This document shows, one piece after another, positions 6,708-12,875 of a stretch of 13,350 nucleotides of DNA. The stretch spans positions 1 through 13,350 of the forward strand of contig JBOGWY010000108.1 of assembly GCA_050694015.1 (NCBI GenBank). Reading direction: 5' to 3'. The position numbers were made by a program, and so were the translations under genes. Source of the stretch: JBOGWY01 sp050694015. Lineage in GTDB: Bacteria > Actinomycetota > CADDZG01 > WHSQ01. How positions within the stretch are numbered: the stretch's first letter is position 1; the number at the start of each line of letters is the position of its first letter. The notes beneath the pieces are model-generated. The model was not told the DNA's origin. It searched no databases and worked only from the letters and a program-made list of their open reading frames with translations.

Positions 6708-7226
6708 TTACGAGCGTTGTTCGATCTGCGCCAGGATCGCCTTCGAGAACGCCTCGAGGTCGCCCGGGTTGCGCGACGTGATGATGTTGTCGTCCTCGAC
6801 GACCTCCTGATCGACCCAGTTGGCTCCGGCGTTGATCACGTCGGTCTTGATCGAGGGCCACGACGTAACGGTCTTGCCCCTGATGATGTCGGCCTCGGCG
6901 AGCATCCAACCGGCGTGGCAGATCGCCGCCACCGGCTTGTCGGCCTCGAAGATCTGCTTGGTCAGCGCCACCATCTTGTTGTTGGTGCGGATCTTGTCGG
7001 GCGAATAACCGCCGGGGATGACGAGGGCGTCGAAATCGTTCGCGGACACATCGTCGATCGCCTTGTCCGCGGTGATCGTGACGTTGCCCTTCTTGCCCTC
7101 GATCTTCTTGCCGGCTTCCAGCCCGACGATCACGGGCTCGTGTCCCGCTTCCTTGACCCGGTCGTACGGCACCTGGAACTCGGAGTCTTCGAACATGTCA
7201 CCGACGATGAAAGCCACCTTCGCCAT
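6708..7226 (-). CDS. DJ-1/PfpI family protein, YhbO-like
   Basis: A 172-residue cytosolic DJ-1/PfpI protein. The sequence follows E. coli YhbO closely by memory: F-E-D-S-E-F (12-17), G-K-K-G-N-V-T (46-52), D-A-L-V-I-P-G-G-Y-S-P-D (66-77), the nucleophile elbow A-I-C-H-A-G (101-106, Cys103-His104), and D-Q-E-V-V then I-T-S-R-N-P-G-D-L near the C-terminus. Glu13 is the likely partner of the reactive cysteine. YhbO-type proteins protect against carbonyl and oxidative stress; the proposed deglycase activity on proteins and nucleotides is disputed. The usual C-H-G-P is C-H-A-G here. A good Shine-Dalgarno site (GGGAGGTG) precedes the ATG. It is divergent from the DNA end-joining operon across 72 bp, which suggests, but does not show, shared stress control. 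Confidence 0.9.
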   Translation of the reverse strand: MAKVAFIVGDMFEDSEFQVPYDRVKEAGHEPVIVGLEAGKKIEGKKGNVTITADKAIDDVSANDFDALVIPGGYSPDKIRTNNKMVALTKQIFEADKPVAAICHAGWMLAEADIIRGKTVTSWPSIKTDVINAGANWVDQEVVEDDNIITSRNPGDLEAFSKAILAQIEQRS

Positions 7227-7255
7227 CTTTGAGCACCTCCCGAGATCGTGGATGT

Positions 7256-7275
7256 GCGCGGGCCGGCCCCCGCGC
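7256..7275. promoter_or_regulatory. Inverted repeat in the divergent control region
   Basis: A perfect 7-bp inverted repeat (GCGCGGG, 6-nt CCGGCC, CCCGCGC) sits in the 72-nt gap between the DJ-1-family gene and the polymerase gene, 29 nt from one start and 23 nt from the other. It could be a dimeric regulator's operator or a 5' leader hairpin. Pure G/C composition makes chance a real possibility. Confidence 0.3.
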
Positions 7276-7298
7276 CGCTGTGTTTATCTCTACCCGTG

Positions 7299-8291
7299 AT
7301 GACAGATTTCACAACCCTGAGCTTCCCCGTCGAACTGCCCGCGGTGCGCAAGGGCGAGCACTGGTACGCGCGCGCCGGAGAACGCGAATTGCGTCTGTCC
7401 AACCTCGACAAGCCGTACTGGCCGGAGGAGGGGTACACGAAGGGCGACCTGCTCACGTACTACTTCAACGTGTCGCCGACGATCCTCCCGCATCTCGAAT
7501 CGCGACCGCTGACGTTGAAGCGGATGCCTAACGGGGTCACCGGAGACTTCTTCTACGAGAAGAACGCGCCGCGGCATACACCTTCGTGGATGCACACGAT
7601 CCCCGTGCGCGCGGAGGCCGGAACGAAAGTCATCAAGTTTCTCAGCGTGTGCGACGTTGCCGAGCTGCTGTGGGTCGCGAACCTCGGCTGCATCGAGTTC
7701 CATCCACTACACGGCAAAGGAGAGGATCAGAGCCATCCGAGCTACGCGTTCTTCGACCTCGATCCGATGGGGCAGGCGGGCTGGGACCTGGTCCAGCACG
7801 TCGCGGCGCTGGTGAAGCTCGTGTTGGACCGGCTCGGCGTCGAGTCGTACCCGAAGACGTCGGGCGCCACCGGGATGCAGATCATGGTGCCTCTCGACGG
7901 CTCGCACACCTACGGCGAGGTGCGGGGGTTCGTCGGCACGGTGTCCGACCTCGTGCACGCGGCCGATCCCGATACGACGACGGTTGAGTGGGAGACCGTC
8001 AAGCGCGGCTCGAAGGTCTTCCTCGACGTGAACATGAACCGCGGGGGCGCGAACATCGCCGCGGCGTACTCGGTCAGACCCGAGCCGGGCGGGACCGTCT
8101 CGGCCCCCTTTCGATGGGACGAGCTCGACGATATCCATCCCAAGGACTGGAACATGGAGACGATCTTCAGCCGCATCGCCGAGGTGGGAGACCCGTTCTT
8201 ACCCGTAGCCGAGGGGCCGGGGCAGAATCTCTCTGCAGCGATCGACGAGCTGGGAGCGAAGCCGCGGAAGGCGAGAGAGATCAAGCGATGA
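7299..8291 (+). CDS. ligD: LigD-type DNA polymerase/primase (PolDom), stand-alone
   Basis: A 330-residue archaeo-eukaryotic-primase-type polymerase, the domain that fills gaps and adds nucleotides at broken ends in bacterial non-homologous end-joining. Here it is a separate protein rather than part of LigD. Signatures: N-L-D-K-P-Y-W-P-E-E-G-Y-T-K-G-D (35-50), R-P-L-T-L-K-R-M-P-N-G-V (69-80), E-K-N-A-P (87-91), I-E-F-H-P (132-136), the metal-binding F-D-L-D-P (D153, D155), and F-L-D-V-N-M-N (third acidic D243) followed by A-A-A-Y-S-V-R. Motif II reads S-G-A-T-G-M-Q (188-194) where many LigD polymerases have S-G-x-K-G-x-H. Start: ATG at 7299; an adjacent in-frame GTG (7296) is possible. There is no clear Shine-Dalgarno site, so the mRNA may be leaderless or have a very short leader. 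The stop overlaps the DUF72 start by 4 nt (ATGA). Confidence 0.92.
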   Translation: MTDFTTLSFPVELPAVRKGEHWYARAGERELRLSNLDKPYWPEEGYTKGDLLTYYFNVSPTILPHLESRPLTLKRMPNGVTGDFFYEKNAPRHTPSWMHTIPVRAEAGTKVIKFLSVCDVAELLWVANLGCIEFHPLHGKGEDQSHPSYAFFDLDPMGQAGWDLVQHVAALVKLVLDRLGVESYPKTSGATGMQIMVPLDGSHTYGEVRGFVGTVSDLVHAADPDTTTVEWETVKRGSKVFLDVNMNRGGANIAAAYSVRPEPGGTVSAPFRWDELDDIHPKDWNMETIFSRIAEVGDPFLPVAEGPGQNLSAAIDELGAKPRKAREIKR

Positions 8292-9010
8292 CCCTTTACG
8301 TAGGTACGTCGGGTTGGGCCTATAAGGAGTGGAAACCCGACTTCTATCCGCAGGACGTCCCGCAGTCGAAGTTCCTCGAGTACTACGCGCAGACGCTGGG
8401 GGCATGCGAGATCAACGCGACCTTCTACCGGCTCCAGAGCGACACGACGTTCAACCGGTGGTTGTCGTTCACTCCCGAGAACTTCCGCTTCTCGACGAAA
8501 GCGCACCGGCGGCTGACGCACTCACGCAACATGGCGCCGGACGCCGAGGCACGCGGCTTCCTCGACATGTTCCTGAAGTCGGTCGGGATGCTCGGCCCGC
8601 GGCTCGGTGCGATCCTGTTCCAGTTCCCACCACGACGCGAACGCGACGACCACCAGCTCGCGGGCCTGTTGGAGGCGTTGCCGGCGGGGACTCCGTACGC
8701 GTTCGAGTTCCGGCACGAGTCGTGGAACGTGTCGGAGGTACGGGAACGGATCGCCCGAACCAACTCCACGGTGTGTGTCTCGAACACGGACGGCACCGTT
8801 CCCGACGTGCTACCGCCCGGTCCGATCGCGTACTGCCGTCTGCGTACCGACCGCTATTCGGAAGAGGCGCGCGAAGGATGGCGCCAGCTTCTGCAGCGCG
8901 AGGCGAAGGAGCGTCCGGTGTTCGCGTTCACGAAGCACGAGGGCATCCCGGCCGGCGACCCGTACGGGGGCATCGGCCTGGCGAAGTGGCTCGCCGGGGA
9001 GGTGGGCTGA
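8288..9010 (+). CDS. DUF72 (YecE-like) protein embedded in the LigD operon
   Basis: A 240-residue DUF72 protein, predicted to be a TIM-barrel. Family signatures: Y-V-G-T-S-G-W-A-Y-K-E-W (4-15), D-F-Y-P (18-21), L-E-Y-Y-A (30-34), C-E-I-N-A-T-F-Y-R (40-48), F-R-F-S-T-K-A-H-R-R-L-T-H (66-78), then I-L-F-Q-F-P-P, F-E-F-R-H-E-S-W, and the late A-Y-C-R-L-R. The conserved aromatic and charged residues suggest a nucleotide or nucleic-acid ligand, but no activity has been firmly assigned to the family as far as I know. The start ATG overlaps the polymerase stop (ATGA), and its own TGA overlaps the ligase start (TGATG), so it is translated in the middle of the end-joining operon. The inference is that it assists or modulates break repair. 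It shows no fusion or truncation. Confidence 0.92.
   Translation: MTLYVGTSGWAYKEWKPDFYPQDVPQSKFLEYYAQTLGACEINATFYRLQSDTTFNRWLSFTPENFRFSTKAHRRLTHSRNMAPDAEARGFLDMFLKSVGMLGPRLGAILFQFPPRRERDDHQLAGLLEALPAGTPYAFEFRHESWNVSEVRERIARTNSTVCVSNTDGTVPDVLPPGPIAYCRLRTDRYSEEAREGWRQLLQREAKERPVFAFTKHEGIPAGDPYGGIGLAKWLAGEVG
9001..9006 (+). promoter_or_regulatory. Ribosome binding site of the ligase gene, inside the DUF72 gene
   Basis: GGGGAGGTGGG (8997-9006) within the last codons of the DUF72 gene is a strong Shine-Dalgarno sequence at good spacing for the ATG at 9010. It supports this start over a much longer upstream frame that runs through the DUF72 gene. Confidence 0.7.
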
Positions 9011-10509
9011 TGGCGAAGAAGGCGTACAACGAGAAGCGGTCGTTCGACGAGACGCCGGAGCCGGCCGCCGAGGTCGCGAGCGGCGACGTCGATCCCGGTA
9101 AGGCGAAGGCCGGCGAGACCTTCGTCATCCATCAGCATCACGCGCGTCGTCTGCACTTCGATCTACGGCTCGAGATGTTCAATCGCAAGACGCCGGTGCT
9201 CGTGTCGTGGGCCGTCCCCAAGAACCTCCCCCTCAAGACCGGCAAGCCACATCTCGCGGTCCACGTCGAGGACCATCCGTTCGATTACGGATCGTTCTCC
9301 GGCACGATCCCGGCCGGCAACTACGGCGCGGGGGAGGTCCGGATCTTCGACAACGGTACCTACGAGGTGCTCGAGCAGGAGCCGGGCAAGCTCAGCTTCC
9401 GACTGAACGGGAGTCGGCTCCAAGGCGTGTGGCATCTCTTCAAGACGGGCACGGACGACGAGAAGAACTGGATGGTGCGGCTCCGCCAGGACGAACGCGG
9501 CGACCCCGACCCGTTCCCGCCACTCGAGCCGATGCAGGCGACGCTGATCAAGGACGCGTTCGACGACGACCGTTTCATCTTCGAGCCGAAGTGGGACGGG
9601 GTGCGCACGCTCGCCGTCGCGAGTCCCAGCGAGACCCTATTGATGTCGCGCCGCGGCAACGACACGACATCGACCTATCCCGAGTTCGCGAAGCTGCACG
9701 ACCGTCTCGGGTGCATCGACGCGATCGTCGACGGCGAGATCGTGGCGATGCAGAGGGGCCGTCCTTCGTTCGAACGCCTGCAGAGCCGCATCAACCTTCA
9801 GAACCCGCGCGACGTGGAACGGGGCGTCAAGCAGATCCCGACGACGTTCATCGCCTTCGATCTCCTCTACCTCGACGGGAAGTCGCTGATCGGTGTGCCC
9901 ATCGAAGAGCGCAAGAAGATGCTCGAGGAGCTGGTGGTCGTGAGCGAGAACGTGCAGATCTCGCCGCACGTGCGCGGCACCGGCCAGGTGCTCTTCGACG
10001 CCGCTAAAGATCGCAAGCTCGAGGGCATCGTGGCGAAGAAGCTCGGCTCTCCGTACCGGCCCGGGCGGCGGGGACGCGAGTGGCTGAAGGTGAAGGCGAT
10101 CCACGATGCCGAGCTCGTCGTCGGTGGGTGGTCGCGCGGCGAAGGATCCCGGTCGAACTCGTTCGGCGCCTTGCTGCTCGGCGCGTACGACGACGACGGT
10201 CTGCGCTACGTCGGGTCGGTCGGGACGGGGTTCTCGGAGAAGACGATCGACGCGCTCTTGCCGGCGCTGAAGGACCTCGAGACCGACGAATGTCCGTTCA
10301 CGATGGATCCGCGCAAGGTCGGTTCGGGCCCGTTCGGCAAGCCGATCCGCGACCCGCACTGGCTCGCGCCCGAGCTGGTGGCGAAGGTCGAGTTCCGCGA
10401 GCTGACGTCTACCGGTCGGCTGCGCGCGTCGTCGTTCAAGGGCTTCGATGTAGAGAAGCTGCCCGAGGATTGCCTCTTCTCGGAGCTCGAAACCCTCGCG
10501 GATGTCTGA
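9010..10509 (+). CDS. ligD: LigD 3'-phosphoesterase plus ATP-dependent DNA ligase
   Basis: A 499-residue two-domain end-joining ligase lacking the polymerase domain, which is encoded two genes upstream. Residues about 36-160 are the LigD 3'-phosphoesterase, which trims 3' phosphates and ribonucleotides at breaks. H43, H49, D51, R53 (in H-Q-H-H-A-R-R-L-H-F-D-L-R) and H85 match the Pseudomonas LigD metal and catalytic residues with a one-residue offset. From about 175 comes the nucleotidyltransferase: E-P-K-W-D-G (K194 is the adenylated lysine), S-R-R-G-N-D (213-218), D-G-E-I-V-A (241-246), F-D-L-L-Y-L-D-G (283-290), E-G-I-V-A-K-K (338-344) and W-L-K-V-K (358-362). The C-terminal OB domain ends with R-L-R-A-S-S-F-K-G-F (470-479). 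All key residues are present, so it should be active. The ATG overlaps the DUF72 stop. The last 8 nt overlap the methyltransferase gene. Ku, the usual partner, is not in the window. Confidence 0.95.
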   Translation: MAKKAYNEKRSFDETPEPAAEVASGDVDPGKAKAGETFVIHQHHARRLHFDLRLEMFNRKTPVLVSWAVPKNLPLKTGKPHLAVHVEDHPFDYGSFSGTIPAGNYGAGEVRIFDNGTYEVLEQEPGKLSFRLNGSRLQGVWHLFKTGTDDEKNWMVRLRQDERGDPDPFPPLEPMQATLIKDAFDDDRFIFEPKWDGVRTLAVASPSETLLMSRRGNDTTSTYPEFAKLHDRLGCIDAIVDGEIVAMQRGRPSFERLQSRINLQNPRDVERGVKQIPTTFIAFDLLYLDGKSLIGVPIEERKKMLEELVVVSENVQISPHVRGTGQVLFDAAKDRKLEGIVAKKLGSPYRPGRRGREWLKVKAIHDAELVVGGWSRGEGSRSNSFGALLLGAYDDDGLRYVGSVGTGFSEKTIDALLPALKDLETDECPFTMDPRKVGSGPFGKPIRDPHWLAPELVAKVEFRELTSTGRLRASSFKGFDVEKLPEDCLFSELETLADV

Positions 10510-11149
10510 GGACGGGGGCCGGGCGAAGCGACTGATCGGCCGCATCTACTCCGCCGCCGCGGACACGCTCTACGAACCACTCGTCGTCAACGGCGCATTC
10601 AGGGTCTTCGGCGGGAACCTCAATGCGTTGGTGGTGGAGCAAGGCCGGCGGGCGGTGGCGCAGGCGCACGGGGGCGCGATCCTCGATCTTCCCGTAGGGA
10701 CCGGGTACTTCGCGATCGAGATGGCGCGCCGTCACAACGGCATCGTGGTCGGTGTCGACATCGCCGAGGGCATGACGCGCAAGGCGCTGTCGGTGGCGCG
10801 TTCCGCGCGCGTGGACAACCTCGTCGCGATGCAGGCCGACGCGCATCGGCTTCCTTTTCCAGACGGCGCGTTCGCCGCGGTGGTGTGCTCGAACGGGCTG
10901 CAGGTGATGCCGGGGCTGGTGCCGTCGGTGCGCGAGCTGGTGCGGGTGCTCGCGCACGGGGGCCGTTTGTACGTGTCGGTGCTGGTGGCGCCGATCGGCG
11001 CCGGGTTGCCTCGAGGGACGCGCGAGCATCTCCCCACGTTTATGAGGCCGGGCCGGGACGTGGCCGACGCGATCCGGGCGACGGGAGTGTGTGACGTAAC
11101 CACACGACGCGAACGCCTCGCTTACCTGATCGAGGCGACGAAGAGCTAG
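10502..11149 (+). CDS. Class I SAM-dependent methyltransferase, UbiE/COQ5-like
   Basis: A 215-residue class I methyltransferase. Motif I is I-L-D-L-P-V-G-T-G-Y-F (60-70), which binds S-adenosylmethionine; the second glycine-rich position is Pro. V-G-V-D-I (83-87) supplies the acidic residue for the ribose (D86), followed by A-D-A-H-R-L-P-F-P-D-G-A-F (112-124), typical of the UbiE/COQ5-like group that methylates quinones or other small molecules. The substrate is not readable. The N-terminal Y-S-A-A-A-D-T-L-Y-E-P-L-V is like that of methyltransferases acting on lipid-soluble substrates. The start overlaps the ligase end by 8 nt and has only a weak upstream GGAG, so it is probably translated by coupling. 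Whether it has a role in repair or is just a passenger of the operon is open. It converges on the next gene, sharing the bases of both stop codons. Confidence 0.88.
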   Translation: MSEDGGRAKRLIGRIYSAAADTLYEPLVVNGAFRVFGGNLNALVVEQGRRAVAQAHGGAILDLPVGTGYFAIEMARRHNGIVVGVDIAEGMTRKALSVARSARVDNLVAMQADAHRLPFPDGAFAAVVCSNGLQVMPGLVPSVRELVRVLAHGGRLYVSVLVAPIGAGLPRGTREHLPTFMRPGRDVADAIRATGVCDVTTRRERLAYLIEATKS

Positions 11150-12195
11150 GTCGGGAAGCAGGCGGATCCGAAGCCGCACCGCACGTACGGCGGCGAGACG
11201 TTCCAGTCGACGACCCCGAACCACGGGTACGTGTCGTAACCGAATCCCTCGCCACCGATCGCGAACGGCGATGGGCGCGCGGCTCCTCCTTCGGGCACGA
11301 ACCAGACGGCACCTCTGAGATCTGGCGTGTCGCGGCGTAGGAAGGTCACTCCCGTTCCCGGCGGCCCCCACTCAGGGAACGCCTCCATGAAGTCGCCCGG
11401 CGCGAGCCTCTGCCGTTCACTCCCGTCGGCGCGCGCCAGATAGACGCGATCGTTCCACTCCCCGACGACGAAGGCACCGTTCGGCGAGCACGAGATGCCG
11501 CCGAGTCTGGGTAAGCGCGCGCACGGTCGCGGTGGTTCAAAGCGGCGACCCACGCGCTGCCTGATAACGACATCCATCGTGCGGAGATCGATCACCCAGC
11601 GCTGTCCGCGACGGAAGACGACCCGCAGGTGACGGCCGTCACCGGAGAACTCGAAGGAATCGAGCTGCGCGGTGGCCCGATCGGTAGGCGACGCGGTGAT
11701 CAGCGTGCGAGTCATAGCCCGGGAAGGAACGCGCACGACCAACTCGTCGTCGTGCGTGCGCCCGACGAGGCAGTCTGCGATCGGCGACCACATCCATTCC
11801 TCCAGGCGAACCGAACCCCCGATCGAGCGACGCGGGGTTACCTCGTAGATCTGCCCTCGACCCCACGCTAGGTACGCTCCGCCGACACTCCACGAGATCG
11901 GAGCGCGGCCGCGGAAGCGCTCGGTCACGACGGTGGGCGTTCCGATGGAGATCGTTCGTTCACGGGCCGCGGCGATCAGACCGATTCCGGGTGGAGGCGG
12001 GACCGGCTTGAGACATCGACGCGGATAGATGCCGAACGACCTCATCGAGTCGGTTGCCAGGTCGATAGATGCGTGGACATCGCGGCCCCCGGCAGCGGCC
12101 GGATCGTCGCGGGTGCTGAGAACGGGCCACGCAAGCAGGGTCGCGATGGCCGCGACGAAAACGAGGGCCGCAACCGCCTTAGTTGGAGTCCCCAC
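11146..12195 (-). CDS. Membrane-anchored, beta-propeller-like extracytoplasmic protein of unknown function
   Basis: A 349-residue protein with one N-terminal hydrophobic segment (about residues 7-24), an uncleaved anchor or signal peptide, and the rest predicted outside the membrane. There is no lipobox cysteine. The body holds repeated beta-blade-like units in the style of TolB/WD40 propellers: I-S-W-S-V-G-G-A-Y-L-A-W, E-W-M-W-S-P-I-A-D-C, F-E-F-S-G-D-G-R-H-L-R-V, I-S-C-S-P-N-G-A-F-V-V, then F-P-E-W-G-P-P-G-T-G-V-T-F. Six cysteines, including R-C-G-F-G-S-A-C-F at the end, suggest disulfides. No enzymatic motif is seen. The GTG at 12195 is the first possible start, since an in-frame TAG lies two codons upstream. 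No good ribosome binding site is visible, and a later start would remove the anchor. It follows the dCMP deaminase gene on the same strand after 86 nt. Confidence 0.75.
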   Translation of the reverse strand: MGTPTKAVAALVFVAAIATLLAWPVLSTRDDPAAAGGRDVHASIDLATDSMRSFGIYPRRCLKPVPPPPGIGLIAAARERTISIGTPTVVTERFRGRAPISWSVGGAYLAWGRGQIYEVTPRRSIGGSVRLEEWMWSPIADCLVGRTHDDELVVRVPSRAMTRTLITASPTDRATAQLDSFEFSGDGRHLRVVFRRGQRWVIDLRTMDVVIRQRVGRRFEPPRPCARLPRLGGISCSPNGAFVVGEWNDRVYLARADGSERQRLAPGDFMEAFPEWGPPGTGVTFLRRDTPDLRGAVWFVPEGGAARPSPFAIGGEGFGYDTYPWFGVVDWNVSPPYVRCGFGSACFPT

Positions 12196-12281
12196 GTACT
12201 AGAGACTCGCGCTGGGGAGCGTCCGTTCCAAATCTTCCTTCCACCCGTCGCCAAGCAGCACGGATGTGCAGATTAGTTCAG

Positions 12282-12752
12282 TTAGAGGAGGCGGACTCGT
12301 ATGTTGCAGTCGAGGAGGAAGTTGCGGACCCGGTCCCAGTCGTCGTAGGGCTCGCCGGTCGCGACCACTTCGGTGATGCCCGAGTTCGCGATCAGCTTGG
12401 CGCATGTGAAGCACGGGACGCCGGTGATGTAGATCGAGCCACCCTCGCGTTGCTCCGGCGACGAGTACAGGATCGCGTTAGCCTCAGCATGGATCGCGAC
12501 GCACGAGTCGTACTGCCAGCCGCTCACGGCTTCGCTGTTCGCGCGCGGGCACGCCCCCTCGTCGCAGTGGGGGTGACCCGATGGGGGGCCGTTGTAGCCG
12601 GTCGAGCGGATGCGGCGGTTCTTGACGATCACGGCTCCGTGCTGGCGCCGGATGCAGTTGGACCTCGTCGCGGTCTCCCGCGCGAGATTCAAGAAGTACT
12701 GATCCCAGTCGCTCGTCCGCTGAAGATCCTTGATCTGGTGAGCGATGCTCAC
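12282..12752 (-). CDS. dCMP deaminase
   Basis: A 156-residue zinc-dependent deoxycytidylate deaminase (ComEB/T4 Cd-like), which makes dUMP for thymidylate synthesis. Catalytic zinc motif: H88-A-E90-A-N-A-I and P113-C-F-T-C117, where H88, C114 and C117 bind zinc and E90 is the proton shuttle. The N-terminal R-S-N-C-I-R-R-Q-H-G-A-V-I-V (30-43), T-G-Y-N-G-P-P-S-G (51-59) and H-C-D-E-G-A-C-P-R (62-70) distinguish dCMP deaminases from cytidine and tRNA deaminases and may hold a second, structural metal. Start: GTG at 12752 with a close GGGAGG Shine-Dalgarno site. A TANNNT box lies 29 nt upstream. It probably heads a transcript that continues into the propeller-like gene. Confidence 0.93.
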   Translation of the reverse strand: MSIAHQIKDLQRTSDWDQYFLNLARETATRSNCIRRQHGAVIVKNRRIRSTGYNGPPSGHPHCDEGACPRANSEAVSGWQYDSCVAIHAEANAILYSSPEQREGGSIYITGVPCFTCAKLIANSGITEVVATGEPYDDWDRVRNFLLDCNIRVRLL

Positions 12753-12781
12753 TTATCCCTCCCCCATCGGTCATGCGCGGC

Positions 12782-12787
12782 AAAGTA
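12782..12787 (-). promoter_or_regulatory. Possible -10 box of the dCMP deaminase gene
   Basis: On the minus strand TACTTT fits the TANNNT pattern. It would give a leader of about 22 nt that contains the Shine-Dalgarno sequence. No -35 box is recognisable. Confidence 0.35.
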
Positions 12788-12861
12788 GCGGCGGTGCGGG
12801 GAAGTGGCTCGATTGTGGCCCAGCGACCCCATCAGGCGCAAGGACCGTTCCATTGCCCGAC

Positions 12862-12867
12862 TAATCT
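12862..12867 (+). promoter_or_regulatory. Possible -10 box giving a leaderless mRNA
   Basis: TAATCT ends 8 nt before the GTG at 12876, so transcription would begin at or within a nucleotide or two of the start codon. There is no Shine-Dalgarno sequence in the gap, which agrees with leaderless translation, common in actinobacteria. Confidence 0.4.
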
Positions 12868-12875
12868 TGGCCGCC

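Noticed and set aside
6708..7226. Loss of a catalytic Glu in the DJ-1-family protein (Met11 where YhbO has Glu)
   Set aside because: The Glu thought to contact the reactive cysteine aligns with Glu13 in F-E-D-S-E, which is present, so Met11 is probably a neutral change.
8329..9009. Long in-frame N-terminal extension of the ligase gene
   Set aside because: The extension runs through the DUF72 gene in another frame, is Arg/Ala-rich without motifs, and the ATG at 9010 has a strong ribosome binding site and fits the phosphoesterase domain start.
9637..11371. Two long minus-strand frames (302 and 311 codons)
   Set aside because: They are antisense to the ligase and methyltransferase genes and lack signatures or ribosome binding sites.
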